Shown here: positions 40,886 through 49,913 of the stretch, piece by piece
How the letters are laid out: the number at the start of each line of letters is the position of its first letter
Position numbering within the stretch: the stretch's first letter is position 1
NCBI RefSeq assembly: GCF_014678725.1
Contig: NZ_CP061497.1
Span: 186,001-250,000 of the forward strand
DNA from: Thermomonas sp. XSG
GTDB lineage: Bacteria > Pseudomonadota > Gammaproteobacteria > Xanthomonadales > Xanthomonadaceae
DNA length: 64,000 bases
Reading direction: 5' to 3'
The notes under the pieces: model-generated
Told to the model about the DNA's origin: nothing
Seen by the model: the letters and a program-made list of their open reading frames with translations, nothing else
Databases searched by the model: none
Translations under genes and position numbers: made by a program

Positions 40886-41790
40886 CAGAAGTAGCCCTCC
40901 TGCTTCTTCTTCTCCATCGAGGCGGTCGGATCGTGGTCGATCACCCGGCCTTGCCGTTCCGACGTGGTGGCCACCAGCATTTCGGCGATGATCTTCTCCA
41001 GCGTATCGGCCCCGGATTCGATGGCGCCGGTCAGCGGGTAGCAGCCGAGGGTACGGAAACGCACCTGCCGCATGGCCGGCACTTCGCCCTCGCGCAGCGG
41101 CAGGCGCTCGTCATCGACCATGATCAGGGCGCCATCGCGTTCCACCACGGGACGCTCGGCGGCGAAATACAGCGACGGCACCGGGATCTTCTCGCGGTAG
41201 ATGTAGAGCCAGATGTCCAGTTCGGTCCAGTTGGACAGCGGGAACGCACGCACCGACTCGCCCCTGTGGATGCGCGCGTTGTAGAGATTCCACAGCTCCG
41301 GGCGCTGGTTCTTAGGGTCCCAGCGGTGCTGCGCGTTGCGGAAGCTGAAGATGCGCTCCTTGGCGCGCGACTTTTCCTCGTCGCGGCGGGCACCGCCGAT
41401 GGCGGCATCGAAGCCGAACCGGTCCAGCGCCTGCTTCAGCGCCTGCGTCTTCATCACGTCGGTGTGCACGGTGGCGCCGTGGCTGACCGGACCGATGCCC
41501 TGTGCCAGCCCGTCGGGATTGGTGTGCACGTGCAGGGTGACGCCGGTCTCGGCGGCGCGGCGGTCGCGGAAGTCGATCATTTCGCGGAACTTCCACGTGG
41601 TGTCCACGTGCAGCAGCGGGATCGGCGGACGCGCGGGATGGAACGCCTTCAGCAGCAGATGCAGCAGCACCGAACTGTCCTTGCCCACGGAGTACAGCAG
41701 CACCGGATTGCGGAACCCGGCGGCGACTTCGCGGAGGATGTGGATGCTTTCGGCTTCCAGCCGGTCGAGGTGGGACAGGGCTGCGTTCAA
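40885..41790 (-). CDS. cysD: Sulfate adenylyltransferase subunit 2
   Basis: 301 residues. Adenylates sulfate with ATP in a complex with CysN. N-terminus [19 protein letters not shown], then the ATP-pyrophosphatase loop [15 protein letters not shown] and [13 protein letters not shown], as in E. coli CysD. The apparent start is TTG at 41790 ([11 protein letters not shown]); no ATG fits the conserved N-terminus. Upstream are only 36 bases to the stop of the flavoprotein gene, so cysDNC may be co-transcribed with it. No cysH, cysI, cysJ or cysG lies beside it here. Confidence 0.97.
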   Translation of the reverse strand: MNAALSHLDRLEAESIHILREVAAGFRNPVLLYSVGKDSSVLLHLLLKAFHPARPPIPLLHVDTTWKFREMIDFRDRRAAETGVTLHVHTNPDGLAQGIGPVSHGATVHTDVMKTQALKQALDRFGFDAAIGGARRDEEKSRAKERIFSFRNAQHRWDPKNQRPELWNLYNARIHRGESVRAFPLSNWTELDIWLYIYREKIPVPSLYFAAERPVVERDGALIMVDDERLPLREGEVPAMRQVRFRTLGCYPLTGAIESGADTLEKIIAEMLVATTSERQGRVIDHDPTASMEKKKQEGYF

Positions 41791-41826
41791 GGCTGCGGTG
41801 CTGCGTCAACGAAGGCGCACAGCGTA

Positions 41827-43467
41827 TCAGCTGGCCTTGCTGTCCCGAAGCCGCGCGACATGCGCAGGCGGCATGAAGGCATCGCTGCGCGCTTGCTGCC
41901 AGAACTCGCGGAACACCGCGTGTTCGGGCAGGCGCCCGCCGAGCAGTTCGCCAGGCTGGAGGTAGCGGTACAGCGCCGACAGCGAGCGCACCTCCACCGG
42001 CGAGACGCGGCGCAGGATGTGTTCCGGGCCCAGCTGGTCCGGGTGCTGCAGCCCGGCCGCGCAAAGCAGGTCACGCAGCGCGCGCAGGGTATTGGCGTGG
42101 AAGGTGGCCACGCGCACAGACTTGTCGGCCACGTCCAGCTGCTTCCAGCGCGCCGGATCCTGGGTAGCGATGCCGGTGGGGCAGCGGTTGGTATGGCAGC
42201 TCAGTGACTGGATGCAGCCCAGCGCGAACATGTAGCCGCGGGCGGCATTGCACCAGTCCGCACCCATCGCCAGCGCGCGGGCGATGTCGAAGGCGCTGAC
42301 GATCTTGCCTGCTGCGCCGATTTTTATCCGGTCGCGCAGACCCAGCCCGACCAGGGTGTTGTGCACAAGCATCAGGCCTTCGTGCATCGGGACGCCGACG
42401 TGATCGACGAACTCCGCCGGTGCCGCGCCGGTGCCACCCTCGGCACCATCGACGACGATGAAGTCCGGCAGCAGTTCCGGATTGGCCTCGGCCTGCTCCT
42501 GCATCGCCTTGGCGATCCCGAACCATTCCCACGGATGCCCGATCGCCAGCTTGAAGCCCACCGGTTTCCCGTCCGACAGCTTGCGCAGCCGTGCCACGAA
42601 CTGCAGCAGCCCCAGCGGCGTGGAAAAGGCCGAATGCGCGGCCGGGGACACGCAGTCCTGCCCCATCGGCACGCCGCGGGTGGCGGCAATCTCCGCGCTG
42701 AGCTTGGCCGCCGGCAACATGCCGCCGTGGCCGGGCTTGGCGCCCTGCGAGAGCTTCACCTCGATCATCTTCACCTGCGGGTCGACGGCCTGCGCCGCGA
42801 ACCGCTCCTCGCTGAAGCTGCCGTCGTCGTTGCGGCATCCGAAGTAGCCGGAACCCAGTTCCCACACCAGGTCGCCGCCGCCCTCGCGGTGGTAGGGGGA
42901 AATCGAGCCCTCGCCGGTATCGTGGTAGAACCCGCCGCGCTTCGCGCCGGCGTTGAGCGCATGGATGGCAGCGGCGGACAGCGCGCCGAAGCTCATCGCC
43001 GAAATGTTGAACACGCTGGCGCTGTACGGGCGGGCGCGACCCGCGCCTATGACGATGCGGAAGTCATGGTCCGGGATCGCCGTGGGCGCCAGCGAATGGT
43101 TGATCCATTCGTAGTCGAGGCCGTACACGTCCTGCAGCGTGCCGAACGGACGCACGTCGTTGACGTGCTTGGCGCGCTGGTAGACCAGCGCGCGCTGCTC
43201 GCGCGAAAACGGCACCTCGGCGGTGTCGGACTGGATGAAGTACTGGCGCATTTCCGGGCCGATGGTTTCCAGCCCGTAGCGGAAGTGCGCCAGCAGCGGA
43301 TAGTTGCGGCGCAGCGTGCTCTTGCGTTGCAGCAGATCGGCGGTGCCGAGCGCCGCCAACGCGCCGAATCCCGCCACGCCCCACCACCAGTGCGGATCAG
43401 TGGTGGCCAGCAGCAGTGCCAGCAGGGCCAGGACAATGCTGGCCAGGTAGGCGGAGTATCGGATCAC
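41827..43467 (-). CDS. FMN-binding glutamate-synthase family protein (membrane-anchored)
   Basis: 546 residues from GTG 43467. N-terminal hydrophobic helices (MIRYSAYLASIVLALLALLLA and WWWGVAGFGALAALG) precede a glutamate-synthase-type FMN barrel: ISAMSFGALSAAAIHALNAGA, VKLSQGAKPGHGGMLPAAKL, VDGAEGGTGAAPAEF, and the Cys cluster in CIQSLSCHTNRCPTGIATQ, which in GltB binds a 3Fe-4S centre. The glutaminase domain of GltB is absent, so it is probably not a complete glutamate synthase; the electron acceptor and substrate are unknown. The gene begins 21 bases downstream of tRNA-Leu on the same strand and may be read from the tRNA promoter. Confidence 0.88.
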   Translation of the reverse strand: MIRYSAYLASIVLALLALLLATTDPHWWWGVAGFGALAALGTADLLQRKSTLRRNYPLLAHFRYGLETIGPEMRQYFIQSDTAEVPFSREQRALVYQRAKHVNDVRPFGTLQDVYGLDYEWINHSLAPTAIPDHDFRIVIGAGRARPYSASVFNISAMSFGALSAAAIHALNAGAKRGGFYHDTGEGSISPYHREGGGDLVWELGSGYFGCRNDDGSFSEERFAAQAVDPQVKMIEVKLSQGAKPGHGGMLPAAKLSAEIAATRGVPMGQDCVSPAAHSAFSTPLGLLQFVARLRKLSDGKPVGFKLAIGHPWEWFGIAKAMQEQAEANPELLPDFIVVDGAEGGTGAAPAEFVDHVGVPMHEGLMLVHNTLVGLGLRDRIKIGAAGKIVSAFDIARALAMGADWCNAARGYMFALGCIQSLSCHTNRCPTGIATQDPARWKQLDVADKSVRVATFHANTLRALRDLLCAAGLQHPDQLGPEHILRRVSPVEVRSLSALYRYLQPGELLGGRLPEHAVFREFWQQARSDAFMPPAHVARLRDSKAS

Positions 43468-43488
43468 GGCGCTCCTTCGTCGTCAGGC

Positions 43489-43575
43489 TGGTGCCCGGAG
43501 TCGGGGTCGAACCGACATGGCCTTGCGGCCGAGGGATTTTAAGTCCCTTGCGTTTACCAGTTTCGCCATCCGGGC
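43489..43575 (-). tRNA. tRNA-Leu (anticodon TAA)
   Basis: 87 bases with encoded CCA and a long variable arm (CGGCCGCAAGGCC region). Acceptor GCCCGGA/TCCGGGC, anticodon stem AGGGA/TCCCT with loop CTTAAAA (TAA reads TTA), and T arm GTCGG-TTCGACC-CCGAC. No terminator separates it from the next gene. Confidence 0.96.
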
Positions 43576-43629
43576 GGCACGGCAAAGCTTACGCGATCGT
43601 GCGGGCGGCTTCGTCGCCGCTGGTCCGGC

Positions 43630-44493
43630 CTATTCCAGTTGCGACTGCGCAAAGGCCGCGTCCAGCGCTTCCATCGCGTCCAGCGGCTTGGCCTGCGCGG
43701 CCTTTTCGTAGGCAGCAGCGGCAGCATCCTCGTTGCGGCGTTCGTCCAGCAACAGCAGCACGTTGCCGTGCTCGATATGGGCGATCGGCGAGGCGGGCGT
43801 CAGCTTCAGCGCTTCCCTGATGTGCTTTTCCGCCTCGGAGGCCTTGGCGCCGTAAGTCAGGCCGCCGATCATCGCGCCAATCTTGCCGATGATCTCGGCG
43901 TGGTACAGCGCCAGCGCGGTGTGTGCCTCGGCGTGCCTGGGCGCCAGCTCCAGCGCGGCGTCCAGCGAGGCGCGCACCTTGCCGGCGATGCCCTGTTTCA
44001 GCGCCTTGGCGATCGACAGGCCCTGGCTGTACCGACCCAGCGCGAACGCATGGCGGTAGTGGCTGTTGGCCTCGCCCGGCAGCGCCTTGATCGCCGCCTC
44101 CGCCAGCGCAGCCGCGCGCTCGAAGCGCTTCAGCTTCTCGTCCTCGTCATCGACCAGGTAAGTGGCGTGGATGCCGATGGCCTTCGCCGCCACCGAGGCG
44201 CCCACCGGCCCCAGCGCTTCGCCGGCCTCGAACGCGGCCTTGAAGTCGCCGCGATGGAAGGCTCGCCACGCTTCCTGCAGCGCCGTGGCGAGGGCGTCGG
44301 CATCGAGCTTCGGCGCGGCCTTGCCGGCCGCCTTCAGCAGCGCCGCGGCGCGCTTGGCATCGGGAAACGGCTCGCAGTCGCCGGCATGGAGCTTCGGCCA
44401 GGCCTTCTTCAGCGCGTCGCCGGCATGGGTAAAGCCCTTGGCGTCGAATGGAAATGCAGCCCAGGCGGAAGCGGCGGATTTCTTGCTGGCCAT
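43630..44493 (-). CDS. TPR-like repeat protein
   Basis: 287 residues from ATG 44493; the open frame extends 46 codons upstream without protein-like sequence. Alpha-helical Ala/Lys-rich repeats, the C-terminal part clearly TPR-like (SLDAALELAPRHAEAHTALALYHAEI; ALKLTPASPIAHIEHGNVLLLL). No signal peptide, so cytoplasmic. Related hypothetical proteins occur in xanthomonads; partner and role unknown. It stands alone between tRNA-Leu and a small doubtful ORF. Confidence 0.75.
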   Translation of the reverse strand: MASKKSAASAWAAFPFDAKGFTHAGDALKKAWPKLHAGDCEPFPDAKRAAALLKAAGKAAPKLDADALATALQEAWRAFHRGDFKAAFEAGEALGPVGASVAAKAIGIHATYLVDDEDEKLKRFERAAALAEAAIKALPGEANSHYRHAFALGRYSQGLSIAKALKQGIAGKVRASLDAALELAPRHAEAHTALALYHAEIIGKIGAMIGGLTYGAKASEAEKHIREALKLTPASPIAHIEHGNVLLLLDERRNEDAAAAAYEKAAQAKPLDAMEALDAAFAQSQLE

Positions 44494-44621
44494 GCGCGAT
44501 GCCCTGGTTGAGGTCCGGCGGCCAGCATCCCGCCAGCCGCGGGTCCTGACAAGGGGGCGATAGTGTGTTTGCTCGACCGCGCCGGCCCAGCCTGCGCACA
44601 TCCGCCGCCCCGGAACACGCC

Positions 44622-44777
44622 ATGCCAGCACGCCGGAAGCCCCCTTCCCGCCGCGCCCCAGCGGTGTTCTTCACGCCGACGCCGCGCCATCTGTGGCTGG
44701 CCGCGCTGGGCCTGCTGGCGACCGTGCGTCGGCTGTTGCCAACGACCGGCGCGCATCGCGGCAGGCCGCGCAAGTAG
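44622..44777 (+). CDS. Possible small basic membrane protein
   Basis: 51 codons from ATG 44622, or 70 from a GTG at 44565. The product is Arg/Pro-rich at both ends with one hydrophobic stretch (RHLWLAALGLLATVRRLLP). It ends 22 bases before the convergent TetR-gene stop. No clear Shine-Dalgarno and no recognised family. The surrounding 305 bases (44494-44798) hold nothing else, so either this is real or the stretch is non-coding. Confidence 0.3.
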   Translation: MPARRKPPSRRAPAVFFTPTPRHLWLAALGLLATVRRLLPTTGAHRGRPRK

Positions 44778-44798
44778 CGCGGCCCCGCGCCACCGCGC

Positions 44799-45425
44799 TC
44801 AGTCGAGGTAGGCGCTGGTCAGGGTGTTGAGGTGCACGCGCTCCGCGTCGCGCAGGAACGGCGCGATCAACATCATCACCTGCACGATTCCGTCGCGGAT
44901 CGAGGCCTGTTCGTCCTTGTCGCCGCGCGCCGCCGCGTAGTTCATCCAGAAAGTGGCGATCACCAGCACGTTGGTGGCGGCCGCGTCCAGCTCGACGGCG
45001 GAAGCGCGCATCACGCCCGCCTGGACCAGCCCGCGCATCACCGTGTGGGCCTGCTCGTCGGCGCGTTTGAGGATTCGGGCGAAACGCAGGCGCAGGCGGC
45101 GGTTGCGACTGAGGATGTCGACCAGGTCGCGGTAGAGGAAGCGGTAATCCCAGATGCACTCGAACACCAGGTGCAGCTGCAGCCACACGTCTTCCAGTCC
45201 CGGCAACCGCCCTTCCGGCGCCGACAACGCTGCATCCATCCGCACTTCGTAGCCGGCGAACAGCTGCTCGATGATGTCGTCCTTGTTGCGGAAGTGGTAG
45301 TACAGGTTGCCCGGGCTGATCTCCAGCTCGTCGGCGATGTGGTTGGTGGTGACGTTCGGCTCGCCCTGCGCATTGAACATCGAGAGGGACGCATCGAGGA
45401 TGCGCTGGCGGGTCTGCCTTGCCAT
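44799..45425 (-). CDS. TetR family transcriptional regulator
   Basis: 208 residues. N-terminal helix-turn-helix typical of TetR: TRQRILDASLSMFNAQGEPNVTTNHIADELEISPGNLYYHFRNKDDIIEQLF (residues 5-56). The C-terminal ligand domain has the pattern WDYRFLYRDLVDILSRNRRLRLRF common in regulators of fatty-acid-type genes. It begins 11 bases after the acyl-CoA-binding-protein gene on the same strand, so the two form an operon divergent from the large reductase. An acyl-CoA ligand is a reasonable inference, not shown. Confidence 0.92.
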   Translation of the reverse strand: MARQTRQRILDASLSMFNAQGEPNVTTNHIADELEISPGNLYYHFRNKDDIIEQLFAGYEVRMDAALSAPEGRLPGLEDVWLQLHLVFECIWDYRFLYRDLVDILSRNRRLRLRFARILKRADEQAHTVMRGLVQAGVMRASAVELDAAATNVLVIATFWMNYAAARGDKDEQASIRDGIVQVMMLIAPFLRDAERVHLNTLTSAYLD

Positions 45426-45436
45426 GCCGGACTCCG

Positions 45437-45694
45437 TCAGGCGGTGAGCTTGCGGACCAGGTCCACGTAGTGCTGCATCGCCTGTTCCTGCGCGGTGCCC
45501 TTGAGCTTGGCCCAGGCCTCGTACTTGGCGGTGCCCACGAAGTCGAAGAAGCCGGGCTTGGGTCCGCTGACGTCGCCTTCCGAGCCCTGCTTGTAGAGGG
45601 CATACAGGCGCAGCAGCGTGTCGTTGTCGGGACGCTCGGTCAGCGCATGCACGTCCTTGGCGGCTTGCTCGAACAGGGCTTTCAGGTCGGCCAT
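45437..45694 (-). CDS. Acyl-CoA-binding protein
   Basis: 85 residues from ATG 45694, the exact size of the ACBP family. Binds medium and long acyl-CoA as a carrier. Conserved features: LKALFEQAAKDVHAL, RLYALYKQGSEGDVSGPKPGFFDFVGTAKYEAWAKLKG, with the Tyr/Lys ligand residues. ACBP is mainly eukaryotic but patchily present in proteobacteria. It heads an operon with the TetR regulator and is divergent (145 bases) from the acyl-CoA-reductase-like gene. Confidence 0.95.
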   Translation of the reverse strand: MADLKALFEQAAKDVHALTERPDNDTLLRLYALYKQGSEGDVSGPKPGFFDFVGTAKYEAWAKLKGTAQEQAMQHYVDLVRKLTA

Positions 45695-45839
45695 CGCGTA
45701 TCCCCTAGCGTGAGGCGGCCATCTGACCATGCGTCCCGGCACCGGTCAATACGGCGGGGAATTGTCGCGCGCGCGCAGCTCTGGCAACGTAGCAGGCCGC
45801 GGGCGCGCAACGCGCCGGGCAAGCCTGAGGGGATGCGCA

Positions 45840-47828
45840 ATGGCTTATTTCGTGACCGGCGGCACCGGGTTCATCGGCCGTTTCCTGATCGACAACCTGC
45901 TCAAGCGCAAGGGCACGATCCACGTGCTGGTGCGCAAGGATTCGATGAAGAAGTTCGAGGCGCTGGCGAAGCAGCGCGGCTGGGACCGCAAGCGCGTGCT
46001 GCCGGTGGCCGGCGAGATGACCGCGCCGAAATGCGGGCTGTCCGCCGCACAGCTGCGCGCGCTGTCCGGCAAGGTAAAGCACTTCTTCCATCTGGCCGCG
46101 ATCTACGACATGGCCGCCAAACCGGACGCCCTGCATGCGGCCAACATCGACGGCACCCGCAACGCGCTGGACCTGGCCGTGGCGATCGACGCCGGGTGTT
46201 TCCACCACACCAGTTCGATCGCCGCCGCAGGCATGTACCCCGGCGTGTTCCGCGAAGACATGTTCGAGGAGGCCGAAGGACTGGACGATCCCTACCTGCG
46301 CACCAAGCACGACTCGGAAGGCCTGGTGCGCGCGGAGAAGCGGATCAGGTGGCGGATCTACCGTCCCGGCATGGTGGTCGGCCATTCGAAGACCGGCGAG
46401 ATCGACAAGATCGACGGCCCCTACTACTTCTTCACCTTTCTCAAGAAGCTGCGGCAGGCGCTGCCGCCGTGGATGCCGACGCTGGGCATCGAAGGCGGCC
46501 GGGTCAACATCGTGCCGGTGGATTTCGTCGCCGACGCGATGGACCACATCGCCCACAAGCCGCGCCTGGATGGCCACTGCTTCCACCTGACCGACCCGGA
46601 GCCGCTGCGCGTCGGAGAGGCGATGAACACCTTCGCCCGCGCCGGCCACGCACCGGAGATGACCATGCGCATCGACGCACGCATGTTCGCCTTCCTGCCC
46701 GGCAGCGTGCGCATGGCGGTGGGCAGCCTGCCGCCGGTGCGGCGCTTTGTCGGCATGCTGCTGCGCGACTTCAAGATCCCGAAGGAAACCCTGAAGTTCA
46801 TCACCTACCCCACCCGCTTCGACAACCGCGAGGCCGAACGCGCGCTCAAGGGCAGCGGGATCGCGGTGCCGCGGCTGGAGGACTACGCCTGGCGGCTGTG
46901 GGATTACTGGGAGCGCCACCTCGACCCCGACCTGTTCATCGACCGCAGCCTCAAGGGCAAGGTCCGCAACAAGGTGGTGGTGATCACCGGGGGTTCGTCC
47001 GGGATTGGTTTGGCCACTGCCGAGAAGGTGGCGGCGGCCGGCGCGGTCACGGTGATCGTGGCACGCGGCGAGGAAGAGCTGTTCAAGGCGCGCGATGCGA
47101 TGAAGGCCGCCGGCGGCAAGGTATTCGCCTACACCGCCGACCTGTCGGACATGGCCGACTGTGACCGGCTGGTGGCGACGATCCTGCAGGAACACGGCCA
47201 GGTGGACGTGCTGGTCAACAACGCCGGGCGTTCGATCCGGCGTTCGATCGAGGCCAGCTACGACCGCTTCCACGATTTCGAGCGGACCATGCAGCTAAAC
47301 TACTTCGGCAGCATCCGCCTGATCATGGGCTTCATGCCGTCGATGACCCACCGCCGCAAGGGCCACATCATCAACATCAGTTCGATCGGGGTGCTGGCCA
47401 GTTCGCCGCGCTTCGCCGCCTACGTCGCCAGCAAGGCCGCGCTGGATGCGTTCAGCCGCTGCGCGCAGGGCGAACTGTCCGGCAAGGGGATCAGCTTCAC
47501 CACCATCAACATGCCGCTGGTGAAGACCCCGATGATCGCGCCGACCAAGATGTACGACAGCGTGCCCACCCTGACCTCGGAGGAAGCGGCCGACTTGGTG
47601 GTGAAGGGCATCATCGAGCGCCCCAGCCGGATCGCCACGCGCCTGGGCATCTTCGCGGCACTGGTCAACGCGGTGGCGCCGAAGGCCTACGAGGCGGTGA
47701 TGAGCACCGCCTTCGAGCTGTTCCCGGATTCGGCCGCAGCCAAGGGCGACAAACAGGCGCTGCGCGACCAGACGCCCAGCCAGGAACAGATCGCCTTCGC
47801 CTCCCTGATGCGCGGCGTGCATTGGTAG
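45840..47828 (+). CDS. Two-domain SDR, fatty acyl-CoA reductase-like
   Basis: 662 residues from ATG 45840. The N-terminal extended SDR of the NAD-binding-4 type has YFVTGGTGFIGRFLIDNLL, HTSSIAAAGMYPG and the catalytic YLRTK. The C-terminal classical SDR (from about 375) has VVVITGGSSGIGLATAEKV, NNAG and YVASK. This arrangement and length match long bacterial fatty acyl-CoA reductases as I recall them (Marinobacter about 660, mycobacterial AcrA1 about 650), which reduce acyl-CoA to aldehyde or alcohol. Substrate is not proven here. Next to ACBP and a TetR regulator on the opposite strand, a fatty-alcohol or wax-related role is plausible. Confidence 0.85.
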   Translation: MAYFVTGGTGFIGRFLIDNLLKRKGTIHVLVRKDSMKKFEALAKQRGWDRKRVLPVAGEMTAPKCGLSAAQLRALSGKVKHFFHLAAIYDMAAKPDALHAANIDGTRNALDLAVAIDAGCFHHTSSIAAAGMYPGVFREDMFEEAEGLDDPYLRTKHDSEGLVRAEKRIRWRIYRPGMVVGHSKTGEIDKIDGPYYFFTFLKKLRQALPPWMPTLGIEGGRVNIVPVDFVADAMDHIAHKPRLDGHCFHLTDPEPLRVGEAMNTFARAGHAPEMTMRIDARMFAFLPGSVRMAVGSLPPVRRFVGMLLRDFKIPKETLKFITYPTRFDNREAERALKGSGIAVPRLEDYAWRLWDYWERHLDPDLFIDRSLKGKVRNKVVVITGGSSGIGLATAEKVAAAGAVTVIVARGEEELFKARDAMKAAGGKVFAYTADLSDMADCDRLVATILQEHGQVDVLVNNAGRSIRRSIEASYDRFHDFERTMQLNYFGSIRLIMGFMPSMTHRRKGHIINISSIGVLASSPRFAAYVASKAALDAFSRCAQGELSGKGISFTTINMPLVKTPMIAPTKMYDSVPTLTSEEAADLVVKGIIERPSRIATRLGIFAALVNAVAPKAYEAVMSTAFELFPDSAAAKGDKQALRDQTPSQEQIAFASLMRGVHW

Positions 47829-47982
47829 GTAGGCGACCGAACCCGAGCCTCTCAAGCGTTGCCGCTCGTGGGGCACCCGCTTCTGGACACACGCCGTGGA
47901 TACGGCATGCAGGACCTTCGGCGACATCCCGGTCGCCGATGGTCTCCGGATGCAGGCACACCGCGAGGGGCAACGCGCCCTG

Positions 47983-49713
47983 TCAGCGTTTCGCTGCAGC
48001 CGCCGCCTTCGCCCGCGCCGCGGCATCCTTCTGGTACTCGGCCATGTGCGGCAACTCGCGCAGCACCTTCGAGTGCGGGTCGAGGGTGAAGCTTTCGCCC
48101 GCGGCAAGCGTTATCCGGCCGCGCCCATCCGTCATCGGCACCTCCACGACGCGATCGCCCGCGCGCACCTGCACCGGCATCGGGAACGGCTTGTCGCCTT
48201 CGGTCTTCCAGCGCAGCTCGAGGCCACCGGGGTCGCGGGTGGCGACCAGCTCCGGCAGCTTCACCGAACGCAGGTAGACATCGAAGAACCAGCCGTAGTC
48301 CTTGCCGGTGATCCGGTTCACCAGCGCGACATAGTCCGAAGTCGAGGCGTAGCGCGGGCGGAAGTTGCCCGGCTTCGGCGCATCGGTGCTGTAGACCAGT
48401 TCGCGGGTGGCGCGGAAGAAGGCCTCGTCGCCAACCAGGCCGCGCAGGGTGTGCAGCATCAGTGCACCCTTGTAGTAGACGTCGTTGCCGGGCCCGCGGT
48501 CGGCGCTGGAGACATCCTTCTCCACCATGCTGCGGCCAGCGACCACAGGATGACGCAGCATCAGGGTGGCGCGCATCTTCATCAGTGCTGCCATGTATTC
48601 CATGTCGCCGCGCAGCCACTGCAGGTACAGCGGCTGCATGTAGGTCCCGTAGCCTTCGTGCAGCCAGAAGTCGTCCCAGTCGACGTTGGTCAGCTGGTTG
48701 CCGAACCACTCGTGGGCGAACTCGTGCTGCAGCAGCCAGTCGTAGCCGGTCTCCGCCTTTTTGTAGTCGTTGCCGTAGGCATTGATGGTCTGGTGCTCCA
48801 TGCCCAGGTGCGGGGTTTCGACCACGCCCATCTTCTCGTCGGCGAACGGATACGGACCGATCACTTCCTCGAAAAAATCCAGCATCGGCGCGAACTCGGC
48901 GAACAGGCCCTCGGCCTTGGCCTTGTTGCCTTTCAGGTACCAGAAGCGCAGCGGGATGGTGTTGCCGAAGCGCGAGGTGTAGTCGGCCCGCAGCAGTTCG
49001 TAAGGACCGATGTTCAGGGCGATCGCATAGGTGTCGGGAAGCTTTGCGCGCCAGTGGTAGGTGCGCCAGCCATCGCGTTCGTCCATGCCCTCGGCGATCC
49101 CGTTGCCCGCCGCCACCAGGGGACTTGGCACGGTGATGTGCTGCACCACCTCCAGCGGCTTGCCCATCGGATGGTCGATGCAGGGCCACAGCAGGTCGCA
49201 GCCCTCGCCCTGCACTGCCGTGGCGATCCACGGCTCGCCGGTCGGGGCCTTGGCCCAGACGATGCCGCCATCCCACGGCGCCTTCTTCGCCTCGTGTGGC
49301 TGGCCGCCGTAGCGGATGCGCAGTTCCGCCTGCCCGCCCGCCGCCAGCGGCCGTGGCAGGTCCACCTGCATCCGCCCTTCGGGGTTGCGCCAGCGCGCGG
49401 CATCCACGGGCATGCCGTCGACCTCGACGCGTTCGATGGCGTAGTTGCGGTCCAGGTCCACCACCAGCCGCTGCACCTGTTGCGAGACCCGCAGGCGCAG
49501 GGTGGCATCGCCTTCCAGTCGTTTCTTCGCGGGATCAACGCGGAAAGACAGCTCGGCCTTTTCGATGACCGTGGCCAGCTGTTCGGGAGTGCGCGGCAGG
49601 CCGGTCGCCGCGGTGGTCGGCGTCAATCCCGGCTGCTGGGCAAGCGCGGCTACCGGCGCGAGGGCCGCGGCCAGAGCCAGGACGAGGACGGAACCATGGG
49701 CGTGGGCAGGCAT
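47983..49713 (-). CDS. M1 family metallopeptidase (secreted aminopeptidase)
   Basis: 576 residues from ATG 49713, or 584 from 49737. Signal peptide (HGSVLVLALAAALAPVAALA). The M1 zinc motif HEFAHEW with the third ligand in LHEGYGTYM is present near residue 330, and the substrate-binding GxMEN motif appears as LGMEHQ near 300. The N-terminal beta domain (AELSFRVDPAKKRLEGDATLRL) is normal, but the ERAP-type C-terminal domain is lacking, so it is a short form. It ends in an Ala/Lys-rich tail. Periplasmic peptide degradation is likely. The 154 bases to the convergent reductase gene hold no clear terminator. Confidence 0.9.
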   Translation of the reverse strand: MPAHAHGSVLVLALAAALAPVAALAQQPGLTPTTAATGLPRTPEQLATVIEKAELSFRVDPAKKRLEGDATLRLRVSQQVQRLVVDLDRNYAIERVEVDGMPVDAARWRNPEGRMQVDLPRPLAAGGQAELRIRYGGQPHEAKKAPWDGGIVWAKAPTGEPWIATAVQGEGCDLLWPCIDHPMGKPLEVVQHITVPSPLVAAGNGIAEGMDERDGWRTYHWRAKLPDTYAIALNIGPYELLRADYTSRFGNTIPLRFWYLKGNKAKAEGLFAEFAPMLDFFEEVIGPYPFADEKMGVVETPHLGMEHQTINAYGNDYKKAETGYDWLLQHEFAHEWFGNQLTNVDWDDFWLHEGYGTYMQPLYLQWLRGDMEYMAALMKMRATLMLRHPVVAGRSMVEKDVSSADRGPGNDVYYKGALMLHTLRGLVGDEAFFRATRELVYSTDAPKPGNFRPRYASTSDYVALVNRITGKDYGWFFDVYLRSVKLPELVATRDPGGLELRWKTEGDKPFPMPVQVRAGDRVVEVPMTDGRGRITLAAGESFTLDPHSKVLRELPHMAEYQKDAAARAKAAAAAKR

Positions 49714-49913
49714 TTGGAGCCTCCGGTGGGCGATCACCTAACATCGCACGGCGTGCCCCGCGGCGGGCCTGTCGTTGGTCATGCCGGGGCGAAACTGAAT
49801 CCCTGCTGGCGCCCCCTTCGTCGAGGGGAAAACCTCAGCTTCGATTCATCGCGCAAACCGTTAACTGCAAGTGAGGGCGGCGAATGGTTCGCGCGCCGCG
49901 GAGAAAAGAAGCT

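Noticed and set aside
47829-47982. Possible small gene or terminator between the reductase and M1 peptidase
   Set aside because: No hairpin with a T-run and no convincing short ORF with a ribosome site was seen.
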